A program made the position numbers and the translations under genes. DNA of 64,000 nt from Romanomermis culicivorax (taxonomy: Eukaryota; Nematoda; Enoplea; Mermithida; Mermithidae), in contig CAWUHX010000244.1 in NCBI GenBank assembly GCA_963922205.1, positions 186,001 to 250,000 on the forward strand. The letters run 5' to 3'. The notes below the pieces were generated by a model. That model was given only the letters and a program-made list of their open reading frames with translations, had not been told where the DNA came from and made no database searches. This document shows positions 23,414-33,739 of the stretch, piece after piece. Every line of letters begins with the position of its first letter. Position 1 is the stretch's first letter.

Positions 23414-26400
23414 CTATTGCCGGCGGGAAGTGTGGGGCGTGCGGGGTCCGCCTTCTTCGTTGTCAAAAGTATTCTTTGCCGGTCGTGGGATGAACGGTTT
23501 TAGACGCGTTGTGGAGACGGTTTGCGGGCGGCCGGGCGCGTCGAGTGCGTCAATGGTAACAACGTTTTCGGCTGCGCGGGAAGCGTCCGTGATGAGGAAA
23601 GGCCCGATGAAGTCGGGTTGAATTTTGTTGGCTTTTCGCGTGTTGGTCAAAAGAACTAAGTCGTTGACGGCGAAGTCGCGTCTTCGAGCTTTGCGGTCAA
23701 AATATTCTTTGCTGGCGGCGGCTGCGGCATCGAGGTTAGCTTTGATCTTTTCGTGCATCTTAAGTTGGGCTTGCGTTAGAATATGTTGATAAGCGTCGTA
23801 ATTCAAGGGCAAGGTGAGACGGCGGGCGCAATCGTAGTCGAAAGTGATGCGCGGTTCATATCCTCGTAATAAACTAAACGGCGAATGTCGTGTGGCTGTA
23901 TGCGGCGTGGCGTTGTAAGCGAACACGGCGTAGGGCAGGTATCGTTCCCAGTTGTCTGGATCGTCAGCGGTATACTTTTTGAGTTGGGCGATCAATGTTT
24001 GATTGAAACGTTCGACCATTCCGTTGCACTGGGGGTGGTACGCCGTTGTCTTGACTTTTCGAATTTTGAGAAGTTCACAAATATCTTGCATGAGTTTTGA
24101 CGTAAAGCATCCACCTTGATCGGAAAGGAGTACAAGTGGGCTACCGTGCGTAAGGACGACGTTGTTGATAAAACATTCCACTATTGTTGAGGCTTTCTGA
24201 TCCGGAATCGGGTGCGCGGATACGAATTTCGTAAAGTAATCCTGAAAAACAATAACGTAGGGACGCTTCTCACCTACTGGCGAAATGTTGACGATGTCGG
24301 TTGCCACGATTTCGAATGGGTGTTTGGGTTGAATTGGCAACAACGGCGGAGGCGGTGACGTGCGCGGTGTTGTTAGTTGACAAATTTTACAGGTTTTGAT
24401 CCAATATCGAACGTCCTCTTCCATGCGGGGCCACCAAAAGTGAGCTTTAATGGCGGCTAGGGTACGATTGGTTCCTTGGTGATTCAAAATTTTTGCGCCG
24501 TGGAATTGATGAAGAGTTTGGTCGACCAATGAGGCGGGTACGACTAATTGCTTGACATCTTTGATATGCCGGTACAAAAGTTGATCTTCGAGGAAGAAAA
24601 TCGGCGGGTGTTTGGCGGCGTTATCCGTCTTGAGAGAGGCAATGATTTTCGTTATGGCTGGATCTGCGGCCTGGGCTTTTAAAACACGTTCGTGAGCGGC
24701 AATCGTAATGGCTTCGGCCGGAGGCGGTTCGTGGTCGGCATCCTTAGGCATTGAATTAGAGAGTGTGGGTGAACTGATGGTCTTTCTTGTCATCGCACGG
24801 GTGATGGCGTTGATTTCGGCGTCGACTTCCGTGAATAGTGGAGCCACTGCTGGGCGTGTTTCCGGTACCGTTAAGTCGGTTTCCGTAGTTGCACCAGCAG
24901 GGTGAAAATTTTCACGGAAGATCTTGGCGGTCAAGTTTTCAGCGTTTTGGATCGGGCATTTGTCGCGGTCATCTTTCCTAGATAAAAAATCAGCGCAAGC
25001 GTTATCCTTACCTTTAACATATTCCACTTTGTAATCGTAATCTTGTAAGCTGATCGCGAAGCGTTGTAGTCGTGAATTGCGGTGTTTCTCGTCTTTGAGC
25101 CATTCGAGCGGCTTGTGATCGGTGCGGACAATAACTTTCTGGCCGTACACATAGTGGCGGTACATCCGGAAGCCGTAGACAATGGCGAGGCATTCACGCT
25201 CAGTTGTACTGTAGCGGGTTTCGGCATCGGTGAGTACGCGACTATTGTAGGCGATGACCCATTGATCGTTTTCGTTTTCTTGATACAAAATTGCTCCGAT
25301 GGCGGTCGTACTAGCGTCGGTTTGAATAACGAATTGAGCTTTGCCATCGTAAACCGGGTAGCGGAGGAAGGGCGACGACGTAAGGGCTGTCTTGATACCT
25401 TTGAATGCGGCGTGATGTTCATCCGTAGCGAAATATTGGGCGTCTTTGCGTAGAAGTCCGTACAAAGGACTGGACAAGGTTGCCAAATTCGGGATGAAGC
25501 GTTTGCACCATTGAACTAGACCTAAAAAACTTTGCATACCTTTTTTGGTCTTCGGAAATTCGTATTCGGCGATCGCTTTGACTTTCTCGGGATCGGCGGC
25601 GATTCCGCGGGCGCTAAGAAGATGTCCCAAAAATTTGACTTGCGACGGCAGGAACTCGCATTTGTCGGGTCGAAGCGTAAGGTTGGCCGCGCGAAGGGCG
25701 TCAAAAACGATTTGAAGGTGTTCCAAATGCTCTTCAAACGAATCCGAAAAAATAATAATATCGTCTATGTAGACGAGGCAAATTTTCCAAATGTACGGGC
25801 GGAGAATTCTTTCCATTAAACGTTGAAACTCGGCGGGCGCGTTCTTTAAGCCGAACGGTAAAACTTTGAATCGAAACAAACCTTCTTGACAAATGAAGGT
25901 TGTTTTATCGCGGGAATCGACGTCGAGGGGTACTTGCCAATACCCGGCTTTGAGGTCGAGCGTGGTGAAGAATTTTGCGTGTCCCATTGCATCCAGGTAG
26001 TCGTCAATGCGCGGGATCGGAAATTTGTCGCTCGGCGTAACGTCGTTTATTCCACGGTAGTCGACAACGGGTCTCCAAGAGCCATCTTTTTTCTTTACTA
26101 AAAATAGCGGTGCGGCCCAGGGCGAGCGAGATGGTTCGATAAAATCGTTGTCAAGCATTTCTTGGATATGGCGGCGTACAATCGGTCTTTGTTCCATCGC
26201 GGCGCGGTAGTAATGGCGGGAAACTGGTTTTGCGGTGCCGGTATCGATGCTGACGGTCAATTCGCTGGTAATAGTTGGTTTATCGCCGGGGAGGCTGAAA
26301 ACATCGCGGTGCTGTCGGAGCATCTTGAGGGCCCTCTCTTTTTGCGCGGTAGAAACGTACGTCTTTTCCGTCATTTTGTTCAGGGCGTATTCCAGCTTTT

Positions 26401-29400
26401 GTTGCGCGGTGTTGCCAGGGAATGACTTGTCCAATGCGGCCGGCTCGTGGTCGGTTAAATCGCGGTCGGCGGCGGCGGTTGCTATCTGACAGTCGGCGTG
26501 GGTTTCGGAATACTCCAGCGTGTGCTTTGCCATCGCAATGAGTTGGTTTGGTCGTAGTTTTATACTGTTCGGCGTATTGTTGATGAAAAGGAGCGGACAA
26601 TGGCCGTTAGTGATGTTGACCACTGCGGTTTCGACTGGGAGCTCTGCGGCAACGTTATCCGTGGCGAGTGGTTGTACAATCACGTCGGGCACTGTCGCCG
26701 ATGTTGTGGGAAAAACGCTACTTTTGACCCATTGTTGGCAGTGCGGTGAAATCGAAATGGACACTTGGGCGACGAGAAAAATTGGTTCGGCAAGCTCTGT
26801 AACCTCCAACCGCCTAGGGGGCGGTTGGTGTGGACCAGGTTGAGCCTGCCGAATCGGTTGTTCGACTTCGATTTCTTCGGGTTGACTAAAAATATCAGAT
26901 TTATCATCATAACAACTTACTCGTTCGTCTTCTGGTATCTCTTCTAAAACGTTGTCGTTAGCGGCGTTGAGAAATAATTCCGTTTGCGGGCGGATCGAGG
27001 CGATTACTTTGAGCGGCAGTTTAACGTCTTGAATTTCGATATAATTGTCTTTGAAATTTAAAATGGCGTGGATATCGGGGTGCGCGAGGAAATCGGTTCC
27101 GATGATGAATTGATCGTTTCCGTCGTCGTCAAGGATTACGCATTTGATCATGTGCTCTCCGAAGGCGGATTCCATTGTGACAACTACCGGGCCGTGAGCG
27201 TTGACTACGGCGCCGTCGGCTACTTTAATTTTTCCACATATCGGGAGTTGAAGCGATTGCTTGTCGAAAGCGCGTTTGACCAAACCTGATGATAGTACGG
27301 AACATTGGGCACCTGTGTCGATGAGCGCGTGTGCTTTGACGGCTCCGATTTTGATTGGGATTTGAAAGGCTCTTGTAGAAGCGTATTTGCGGACAAACGA
27401 TTTGGAAGATGGCGTTAGATTATCAATTTGACAAACGGACGAACGAATATGACAGGGATCTTGAAAAGCGCGGCCTGTTGCGTTCCAACGGACGATGCCG
27501 GGGCTGACAATGGGCGCGGCGGAAGCGATTTCTTTAGATGGAACAACCATATTGGCCGCGGACGTTGAATGATTGTTGACGCGTGTTTCGAGCGTCGGTA
27601 CGGACGCGGTGTTTGGTGCCGGAAGGGCGGGTAGGGTAATTTGCATTTCTGAAGATTGAGAACTGGCGCGTGATGAATCCGTTGGCGTTGTGACGTATGG
27701 AGCCGGTACCGCGTTGTAATGAATATGTTGTTCCCACGGCGCCGGAAACTGATGGTTCGGGTAGACGGCGTAGGTGTTTTGAACAAAATCATTTGGGCGT
27801 TGCATAGGATTACCTTCATAGAAATGGTTTCGCGCGCCGCGGGCGTAGTTCGCTCCACGTTGGGGCGGTCCTCCGCGGCGGGGTCGCCAATCGCGTTGTC
27901 CACGGACGTCGTTTGAATTATTTCGGAAGTCAACTTGCCGTGGTTGGGCGGCATAATTTGAGCGATTTGGTTCAATTCGGGCTTGTTGTTGAGCGTTTTG
28001 CCGTTTGAGCCAGACGCAATCTTCTGTGTTGTGAGTGCGGGATTTGTGAGCGTCGCACCACAGACCTGTGAGTTGCGCCGGGCGTGCGCGGTCTCTGCTG
28101 GCGGATCTGTCGAAGCGGTTTGCGTACGGCTCTCTGTTTTGAGATTGATGGCGCGGACTTTGTTGCCTATTGTTGGGTACCGTTTCTTCAGGGCGTTGTC
28201 GAGATTTTCTTTCTTCATAGTCGCGGTCGTATCGTTGAATCAATTGTTCCAGGAGCATCTCCGTGCGCGGTGGTTGCGGCGGCGGTGGTTCAATTGCCTG
28301 TGGTTGGAAAGAGACGAATTTATTGGGCTGCATCGCCGTGTTTTGCGTCCTGCGGTCCATTGAGGGAGAGCGCTCGCGGTAGCGGTTTTGAGGACGGTCC
28401 GTGCTGCGGCGGCGTTCAAAACGGCGATCAAACGGTTGCGGCGACTTCGGAGGCGGTGGGTCTTGATCAGCTTGATTTACCAGAATGGGTCGTTCCGCAG
28501 TTCCGATTTCGGCTTTAGTTGCGTTGAGGACACTACGGGCTTTGGCTACGGCGTCGGCCAGTTGTTGAACATTTGTGAAACCCTTTGCTTGTTCGCCAAT
28601 TGTGAGTTGATAGAAAACAGGCATTTTTGTCAAAAAGGTATCAATTACTTGTTTATGCCGGAAAGTTTGATCTTCATGCTGATACAATAGTTGTACATAA
28701 GTCATTACCTTACTCAAGAATGCGGCGGGTTCCTCTCCAGCTTCTGGTGTGATTGACGCAAGTTCACGTTTAAGAGTCATCGGATTGCAATCGGGCGCCA
28801 ACTGGAACATAAGCAAATGTTTGGCGTCTTCGTACCGCGTCATATCTTGGATCATGTCGCTCGGCGTATCGCGGGTGAGTCGGCGGAGGGCACTCATCTT
28901 TACGTGATTGGAGGCGTCGTAGCCGAACTCATTTTCCAGTCGTATGAAGAAGCGTAACAGGCGTTTATTTGTTGCGGCGCCGTCAATTATCAACGGATGC
29001 ATATTGTCGACGATTGTTTTGATGCGGCTATCTTCTTCACGATGAGACGTGCGCGGCATGTCGTACCGAGGATGCGGGTGTTCATAATAATCGTCGGGTG
29101 GATAATCTGAAAAGCCAAATTGGTTTGCCGCGGGCGGTGGGCGTCTTTGAAGCGCGGAGCGGTGTAAATCGTCATCGGCGCGCGTACTGCGGGCGAATTC
29201 GTTATTATACAAGGTATCCGTCGACGGTGCTTTGGGTTTGACCTGGTTTGGTAGCCTGCCAAAGACTGGAGCCGGTTCAGTTTCACGGAGAGTTTCGTTA
29301 GGGATATAAACATCTCTTGTCTCCTCGCCGTGAAACCGTGAGGACACCGGCGGCGGTCTTGGTGTAGGCGGATTACGCGCGTGCGTCGCGGCGGCTGTTG

Positions 29401-30142
29401 TGGAAATCAATTGTTGCATTTGCTCGGCGAGCGCGGCGAAACGCGCGTTAGTGGCTTTTGTTTGTTCTTGAATTTCGCGTTGGACGCGTAATTGTTGGGC
29501 TTGGAATTGATCGGAGACGGCGCCGATAATTTGATCAATGGTCTGTACCGTGGGGACATTGTTAGTTATACGCGCGGCGGCGGTGTTTAGTTGTTCCAGC
29601 GCGTCGCGTGCTTCTATTCGAAAATTTTGGACTTCGTTGGCGTTTGCGATAGCGAGACTGCTGCGGTGATCATTTGTTGAAGCACGGGTGGCGGCTGGGG
29701 CTTGCGGCGGTTCAATATTGACAAAGGATTCGGAAGAGTCGGTTCTGGCGACAATTTGGTCATCATTACTTCGAGCCGGCGCGGGCGGTGGCGGCATTTG
29801 CGATGCGGGCGGCGCGTTGAGACGATTTTCGGCGGTGGCATGAGTATTTTGGTTTCCAAACCGCGGAGTTTGGGAATGGTTGGTCGCCGCGGTTGCGGGA
29901 ATGAGCGGTGCTTGCGGCTGTGCCGTCCCGTCCAGCGCGGGAGTGCTGAAATTAGACAAGGGCGGATTATGGGGCGGGAGACTTACCGCGGGGACCGCTG
30001 CCGATTGCGTAATATTTGACGGTCGCGGCAACATCATCTGATCAAAACTTAAGGCGCGGCGTGCGGCTGTGGCGGCGTTGGGAGAACTGGAACGCGACGG
30101 AAATCGAGTGAAGTCCGGCGGTGTGTGGCTTACCGTTGGCAT
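23414..30142 (-). CDS. gag-pol: Gag-Pol polyprotein of element B (Ty3/gypsy)
   Basis: This is one uninterrupted frame with no gag/pol frameshift. The frame is open from 30262, but the first ATG is at 30142 ([11 protein letters not shown]), about 2,242 residues. Numbered from 30262: Gag, with a CHHC-type knuckle [14 protein letters not shown] near 737; aspartic protease [13 protein letters not shown] near 980; reverse transcriptase with [13 protein letters not shown] and YIDD near 1,500; RNase H with QTDAS near 1,650 and TDHKPLEWL; integrase zinc module ([13 protein letters not shown] His pair, then CKIC) near 1,930; and catalytic core with ATDIV, SDQGG near 2,048 and [10 protein letters not shown] near 2,080. 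All catalytic motifs are present. Together these copy element RNA and insert the DNA. The donor GTAAGC at codon 3-4 (30133) could splice the start codon to ORF2. Confidence 0.95.
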   Translation of the reverse strand: MPTVSHTPPDFTRFPSRSSSPNAATAARRALSFDQMMLPRPSNITQSAAVPAVSLPPHNPPLSNFSTPALDGTAQPQAPLIPATAATNHSQTPRFGNQNTHATAENRLNAPPASQMPPPPAPARSNDDQIVARTDSSESFVNIEPPQAPAATRASTNDHRSSLAIANANEVQNFRIEARDALEQLNTAAARITNNVPTVQTIDQIIGAVSDQFQAQQLRVQREIQEQTKATNARFAALAEQMQQLISTTAAATHARNPPTPRPPPVSSRFHGEETRDVYIPNETLRETEPAPVFGRLPNQVKPKAPSTDTLYNNEFARSTRADDDLHRSALQRRPPPAANQFGFSDYPPDDYYEHPHPRYDMPRTSHREEDSRIKTIVDNMHPLIIDGAATNKRLLRFFIRLENEFGYDASNHVKMSALRRLTRDTPSDMIQDMTRYEDAKHLLMFQLAPDCNPMTLKRELASITPEAGEEPAAFLSKVMTYVQLLYQHEDQTFRHKQVIDTFLTKMPVFYQLTIGEQAKGFTNVQQLADAVAKARSVLNATKAEIGTAERPILVNQADQDPPPPKSPQPFDRRFERRRSTDRPQNRYRERSPSMDRRTQNTAMQPNKFVSFQPQAIEPPPPQPPRTEMLLEQLIQRYDRDYEERKSRQRPEETVPNNRQQSPRHQSQNREPYANRFDRSASRDRARPAQLTGLWCDAHKSRTHNTEDCVWLKRQNAQQQARIEPNRSNYAAQPRQVDFRNNSNDVRGQRDWRPRRGGPPQRGANYARGARNHFYEGNPMQRPNDFVQNTYAVYPNHQFPAPWEQHIHYNAVPAPYVTTPTDSSRASSQSSEMQITLPALPAPNTASVPTLETRVNNHSTSAANMVVPSKEIASAAPIVSPGIVRWNATGRAFQDPCHIRSSVCQIDNLTPSSKSFVRKYASTRAFQIPIKIGAVKAHALIDTGAQCSVLSSGLVKRAFDKQSLQLPICGKIKVADGAVVNAHGPVVVTMESAFGEHMIKCVILDDDGNDQFIIGTDFLAHPDIHAILNFKDNYIEIQDVKLPLKVIASIRPQTELFLNAANDNVLEEIPEDERVSCYDDKSDIFSQPEEIEVEQPIRQAQPGPHQPPPRRLEVTELAEPIFLVAQVSISISPHCQQWVKSSVFPTTSATVPDVIVQPLATDNVAAELPVETAVVNITNGHCPLLFINNTPNSIKLRPNQLIAMAKHTLEYSETHADCQIATAAADRDLTDHEPAALDKSFPGNTAQQKLEYALNKMTEKTYVSTAQKERALKMLRQHRDVFSLPGDKPTITSELTVSIDTGTAKPVSRHYYRAAMEQRPIVRRHIQEMLDNDFIEPSRSPWAAPLFLVKKKDGSWRPVVDYRGINDVTPSDKFPIPRIDDYLDAMGHAKFFTTLDLKAGYWQVPLDVDSRDKTTFICQEGLFRFKVLPFGLKNAPAEFQRLMERILRPYIWKICLVYIDDIIIFSDSFEEHLEHLQIVFDALRAANLTLRPDKCEFLPSQVKFLGHLLSARGIAADPEKVKAIAEYEFPKTKKGMQSFLGLVQWCKRFIPNLATLSSPLYGLLRKDAQYFATDEHHAAFKGIKTALTSSPFLRYPVYDGKAQFVIQTDASTTAIGAILYQENENDQWVIAYNSRVLTDAETRYSTTERECLAIVYGFRMYRHYVYGQKVIVRTDHKPLEWLKDEKHRNSRLQRFAISLQDYDYKVEYVKGKDNACADFLSRKDDRDKCPIQNAENLTAKIFRENFHPAGATTETDLTVPETRPAVAPLFTEVDAEINAITRAMTRKTISSPTLSNSMPKDADHEPPPAEAITIAAHERVLKAQAADPAITKIIASLKTDNAAKHPPIFFLEDQLLYRHIKDVKQLVVPASLVDQTLHQFHGAKILNHQGTNRTLAAIKAHFWWPRMEEDVRYWIKTCKICQLTTPRTSPPPPLLPIQPKHPFEIVATDIVNISPVGEKRPYVIVFQDYFTKFVSAHPIPDQKASTIVECFINNVVLTHGSPLVLLSDQGGCFTSKLMQDICELLKIRKVKTTAYHPQCNGMVERFNQTLIAQLKKYTADDPDNWERYLPYAVFAYNATPHTATRHSPFSLLRGYEPRITFDYDCARRLTLPLNYDAYQHILTQAQLKMHEKIKANLDAAAAASKEYFDRKARRRDFAVNDLVLLTNTRKANKIQPDFIGPFLITDASRAAENVVTIDALDAPGRPQTVSTTRLKPFIPRPAKNTFDNEEGGPRTPHTSRRQ
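30128..30142 (-). promoter_or_regulatory. Start codon and candidate splice donor of element B
   Basis: On the minus strand the sequence is ATG CCA ACG|GTAAGC. The donor falls after codon 3 (phase 0, intron from 30133). An acceptor at 22690-22689 (CCCTCTGTAG|TCTTGG) leads into ORF2, also phase 0. Splicing would give a subgenomic mRNA that uses the gag start, as some retroviral env mRNAs do. This is inferred from sequence only. Confidence 0.5.
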
Positions 30143-30259
30143 CTTTTTTCTCAAGGTATAATAACCTCGTTTGTACCCTTTGGCGCAGTTACGGCGGGGT
30201 CGAATTTTGAATACTTTAATTTCTTCGGATGCAACGCAACAGCGGGGAGCGGCAACGTA

Positions 30260-30277
30260 CAATCCAAACGGTCACCA
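30260..30277 (-). other. Primer-binding site of element B
   Basis: TGGTGACCGTTTGGATTG lies one base inside the 5' LTR on the minus strand. The TGG start complements a tRNA CCA end. The tRNA itself was not identified from memory. Confidence 0.65.
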
Positions 30278-30278
30278 G

Positions 30279-30870
30279 TGTTATATCTTGCTTTGCGGTC
30301 GGGGTGATGCGGTGTGATGCAGGATTGGGATTCCAAGGTTGCGGCCTTAATGTACGTGCGTCCCACGCCCACGTTTACCCGATTACTTAATTACTAGTAC
30401 TTAAACCCCGACAACAATTATCCCCAACAATTAAAGAAAACCTAGTTTCTTTAATTGTCTCCCTTCTTTTCTCACTTACTAAAAATAAAAGGGTTCTCCT
30501 ACCTATTTATTATTATACAATAACGTACGAAAAACTTACGTGACCAAAACGTTACCGGCGAGACGAAAAATAAATGACAATAAAATTCTACTCCCACGCA
30601 CGGGCGAGCAAAGACGAGAAATGCGTGGTGGGAGGCGGCTAATGCGTACTAGTGGTGGCCGGCGGGGCGCACAACTAGTAAAGAAAAATAAAATTACACG
30701 TAAAGTATACGTAAAGAATAATGCACAGAGAGAGACCAGCGCACGCGTACCGACGTGCGCTACAGTAAGATGGCCACTGGTGGTCCGCGTTGCTCTCTCC
30801 ACTTGCCACCTGTGGGCCTGTGACGCGTTTTGACAAATAATAAAAAATCGGCGGAAAACACACTACAACA
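30279..30870 (-). repeat. 5' LTR of element B
   Basis: 592 bp, identical by eye to 16721-17312. It supplies promoter and poly(A) functions for the element. Its outer edge is followed by CGAA (target duplication). Confidence 0.93.
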
Positions 30871-31951
30871 CGAATCCAAAAGCGTCAAAATGCTTGGGTA
30901 TGCTCCTAATTGCATGGAAAAGCATCCGTAGGTAGGCACGTTTTTAAAAATGGGGAAAATTTTTATAAAATGAGGAAAAAAATTTTGGGTCCGGTTCTCA
31001 TGTGGAAAAAATCAACCGCTCTAAAAACATCATGTTTTAAAAGCTTAAAAACACTAAAATAAACCGTCTATGAGCATTTTTAAGCGAAAAAAGACTTTAG
31101 AAAATTGGGAAAAAATTTTTTACCCCTATCGCCATTTGACGAAAAAGCCGGCGGGAAAAACAGTGTTCACCAAAATACATCTTTTCAGTTTCCGATTCCC
31201 GAAAATTTTTTCGACAATGAGAACCTTGCATAAATTTTATTCTTTGTTCCCGAATTTTTCTTCTCAAAAGATTCCTTTGCAGAAAAAAAAGCACAGGACA
31301 AAGCAAATTCTGGAAATAATTGAGTTTTCTAGTTGATAAAGATCAGGTATTCAGTGTTATTCAGCGCGAAACGGCATATACTGTATCAAGTGCGGCTGCC
31401 AGAACCGCAAAAAGTACTCCACTCGAGAACTCTTTGCGGGTCGATAAACCGCACTAAACCGCAATGCGGTTGCGGGTTGCCAACCACAACCGCATTGCGG
31501 TTTTGCGGGTGACTTGCGGGTCGCAATTTTTGAAAACCGCAAAAAAGTGTGCGAGCCGCAGACTTTTTCGCCCGTTGCGGCCAAGTATGCCTACGGCTTA
31601 ATCAAAATTTTCTTACTGGAAATTTCAGGCGCGAAAATTTTCTCTTTTTCACGTGATTTTGATGAAAGCTGAAGTGTATTTTTTTATATTAGCTAGAAAT
31701 ATTTACCACATATGTTGCGCATTAGAATTTTTCCGTTTTTCTAAATTTTATAGTAAATTTATGACTTTGAAATTTGAACTTTGAAAATTAATTATTTTTT
31801 TTTATAAAAATTAATTGCCACAATTGTTTTCATTTTAGAAATTTTTAGAAATTTTGTGTTTCTAAATATTATTCATTTTTAAAATTAGTTTGACCTTTTG
31901 CTGGTAATTCATCATTTTTTTATATTTTGAAATTGACAATATATTTTGAAT
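30871..31951. other. Right half of the TIR element and residual element A sequence
   Basis: 30871-31597 is the right arm of the split TIR element. It includes, at about 30890-31010, a block also found at 54860-54962 (GGGTATGCTCCTAA, GCATCCGTAG, AATTTTGGGTCCGGTTCTCA). 31601-31948 is AT-rich sequence before the right LTR of element A. No RT or integrase remnant is visible, and there is no polypurine tract. Confidence 0.5.
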
Positions 31952-32123
31952 TGACAATACTGTAATGAAAAGCGAATTCCATTATAATATTTTCGAAAGT
32001 TTTTAAGTATAAACATGTGCTGTCATTAATCAAATGTTAGCTTAGATATTTTGTTCATAAAAATTAATGTGTTGCAAAAATAAAGAAAAAGAAAGTCGTT
32101 TGACTATGCCCGTGTTTATTACA
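31949..32123 (+). repeat. 3' LTR of element A
   Basis: Direct repeat of 11859-12033 with about four substitutions. It is followed by ATAC (32124-32127). The bases just before it are AT-rich and not a polypurine tract, so the LTR's inner edge may be damaged. Confidence 0.7.
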
Positions 32124-33739
32124 ATACTTCGGGTTGGTGGAAAGGGAATCTGCTGGAAAACTCGACCGTTTGATTTTTCTATGAAGTAATTTTGACCGGC
32201 TCCTATAATATGTTTATTTCATTTTTTAGATTTTGAATCATGGCGGTACTTTAGGTTTTGGGAATTGAACCTTTACGGGCTGGGCCCAGTTTTTTTCTTG
32301 GCCCATTTATGGGCCGGGCGGGGAACGAGCATACAGCCACGTGGGGGGTTGGGGGGTTTTGACCCCCAGCAGATTCTTGCTGACCCCCTGCAGATTGGAC
32401 TCCCCTAGCAATGATTGACAAGTTGACGAAGGAAAATGATCAAGAGAGAAGAGAAAGTCGTCATGAAAATGGAAATGATGCTGTGGTTCAGCAATTTTTC
32501 TAAAGAAAGCTTCATTCATCTTTTGGAATCAATTCATACTTGATTCCAAAAGAGTAACATTAAAACTTTAAAAAGTGCTCTCTAAGCAAATTATTTAACA
32601 TATCTGACTAATATATTTGTAAGAATATGCTGTTTGGATGTTAGAAAACCTTTCTAAGACCTTTCTTTTCATTATCAAGAATGAAAAAAAAATTTTGTAT
32701 TCCATCCCCCGTCCTGGCTGACCCCCAGCAGAATTTGCATGCTGTGCATGTATGGGTACGAGTCGAAGGATTGGTCTGGCTAGGCCAGGCTGGGCCGCAC
32801 TTCTCGGGACGAATACATGTCCATAATGGAAATTTTATAAACTTACAGCCTCATACGTCCTCGTACGTAATTTTTAACGATTTAGGTATGCCCTTTCGTA
32901 ACCTTCCGATACCCTGGCTATTTGTTACAATTTTTCAAGCGCTAGCCGAAAAGCTTTTCCCAAATGACGACGGCTGATTAAAGTTTTGTAAATTCCAAAT
33001 GGAATGATGCTGATGGGTTTTTGGCGATGGAAAGCCAATTTTCATATTTTGTCTTTTCTATAAGCTTTTCCACATTATGCTCAATATGTAATGAATTCGA
33101 AAATGTGAGCCGCTCCGAAGCAAATTTAAACACGATAAACCTTTGAAAATTTAGCTATAATGACCAAGTCGAAAATAACCATATGATGAATATGTAGTCT
33201 CATGGAAGAAGATGAATGGTGAATTCATGCATGTTCCAAAGCTTCGACTGATATATGTTCAAATCGACTTTCACATCCAATATAGCGCAGCTTGAAGAAG
33301 CAGGCTTTTTATTTGATCTGAGATGTTTTGGGAACTAGATCTAGGGTCGGTTGCTGCATTTTATGAGATACGCTGTTTTAAATTATGTTTTTGAATAAAT
33401 CTAAACGAGATCAATCAATTGATATCTAATTTATCGGCATTTGAACCGAAAAAATCCTCACTCGCCTAAAAATACCTTATTAGAGCTGGGTTGAGGGCTT
33501 AGTGACTAGACTTAACTTAGGATTGGGGCTATGGTTTGAGCTTGACCTTAGCCAGGGCTGAGTCCGAGGCTTGCTTAGATTTAGATATAGGGCTCAGCTC
33601 GGATGAAAAAACAGTTCACCCCAATTTTCGCAGGGCAATCTGAGTCATTTAGCGCTGACTTAATGTATGTTGCATAGGTCATTCTTCATCTGAAAAGCAT
33701 TATCGCGTTCTATAAACAAAAATTTGAAACAATAATAAT
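32124..33739. other. Intergenic DNA right of element A
   Basis: No gene is supported. Low-order repeats of GGGCTGGGCC type lie near 32275-32330 and 32770-32800. GGGGTTTTGACCCCCAGCAG and GCTGACCCCCAGCAGAATTT-like blocks (32350-32400 and 32710-32730) form a short dispersed pair. The 33480-33610 stretch is rich in GGCTTAG/GGGCTNAG motifs. A 98-codon plus frame at 32681-32977 shows no domain and is not called. Confidence 0.4.

Larger units (their letters stand above)
16721..30870 (-). mobile_element. LTR element B: intact Ty3/gypsy retrotransposon with extra exonuclease ORF
   Basis: The element is 14,150 bp between CGAA (16717-16720) and CGAA (30871-30874), a 4-bp target duplication. The LTRs (592 bp each) begin TGTT and end AACA and look identical, so insertion was recent. 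In the element's own orientation (minus strand) the order is: LTR (30870-30279), primer-binding site (30277-30260), gag-pol (30142-23414), an 810-bp spacer, ORF2 with exonuclease domain (22688-17730), polypurine tract (17325-17313), LTR (17312-16721). Its GC content is visibly higher than the AT-rich surroundings. No frame break was seen, so it may be active. Confidence 0.9.
16520..31597. mobile_element. TIR DNA element (MITE, TSD TAA) split by LTR element B
   Basis: The left end is AGCCGTAGGCATACTTG (16520-16536) and the right end is its exact reverse complement (31581-31597). Both are flanked by TAA (16517-16519 and 31598-31600). Further in, both arms are rich in GCGGTTGCGGGTCG-type inverted repeats (16555-16680 and 31380-31580). 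A 3-bp TAA duplication fits the PIF/Harbinger superfamily; a TA duplication (Tc1/mariner type) cannot be excluded. Without element B and its 4-bp duplication the element would be about 920 bp and has no transposase. Confidence 0.7.
11859..32123 (+). mobile_element. LTR element A: old Ty3-like element, pol-deleted, host of nested insertions
   Basis: A 175-bp direct repeat (11859-12033 and 31949-32123) brackets gag, env-like and protease frames on the plus strand. The repeat copies differ at about four positions, so the element is older than B. The LTR most likely runs from TGTAATGAAAAGC (11871, 31961) to TTTATTACA; the ends TGTAAT.../...ATTACA are inverted. ATAC lies directly before the left LTR and directly after the right one, a plausible 4-bp target duplication. 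No RT, RNase H or integrase sequence exists between the protease ORF (ends 16401) and the right LTR, so the element is non-autonomous. It is interrupted by a TIR element (16520-31597) that itself contains LTR element B. Confidence 0.7.

Noticed and set aside
17660..30307. Numerous plus-strand and alternate-frame ORFs across element B (up to 267 codons)
   Set aside because: They lie antisense or out of frame to the GC-rich gag-pol and ORF2, where stop codons are rare. They lack domains.
32681..32977. 98-codon plus ORF with a short hydrophobic C-terminus
   Set aside because: No motif or signal peptide. It overlaps GGCTGGGCC repeats, and the frame is not supported by exon signals.
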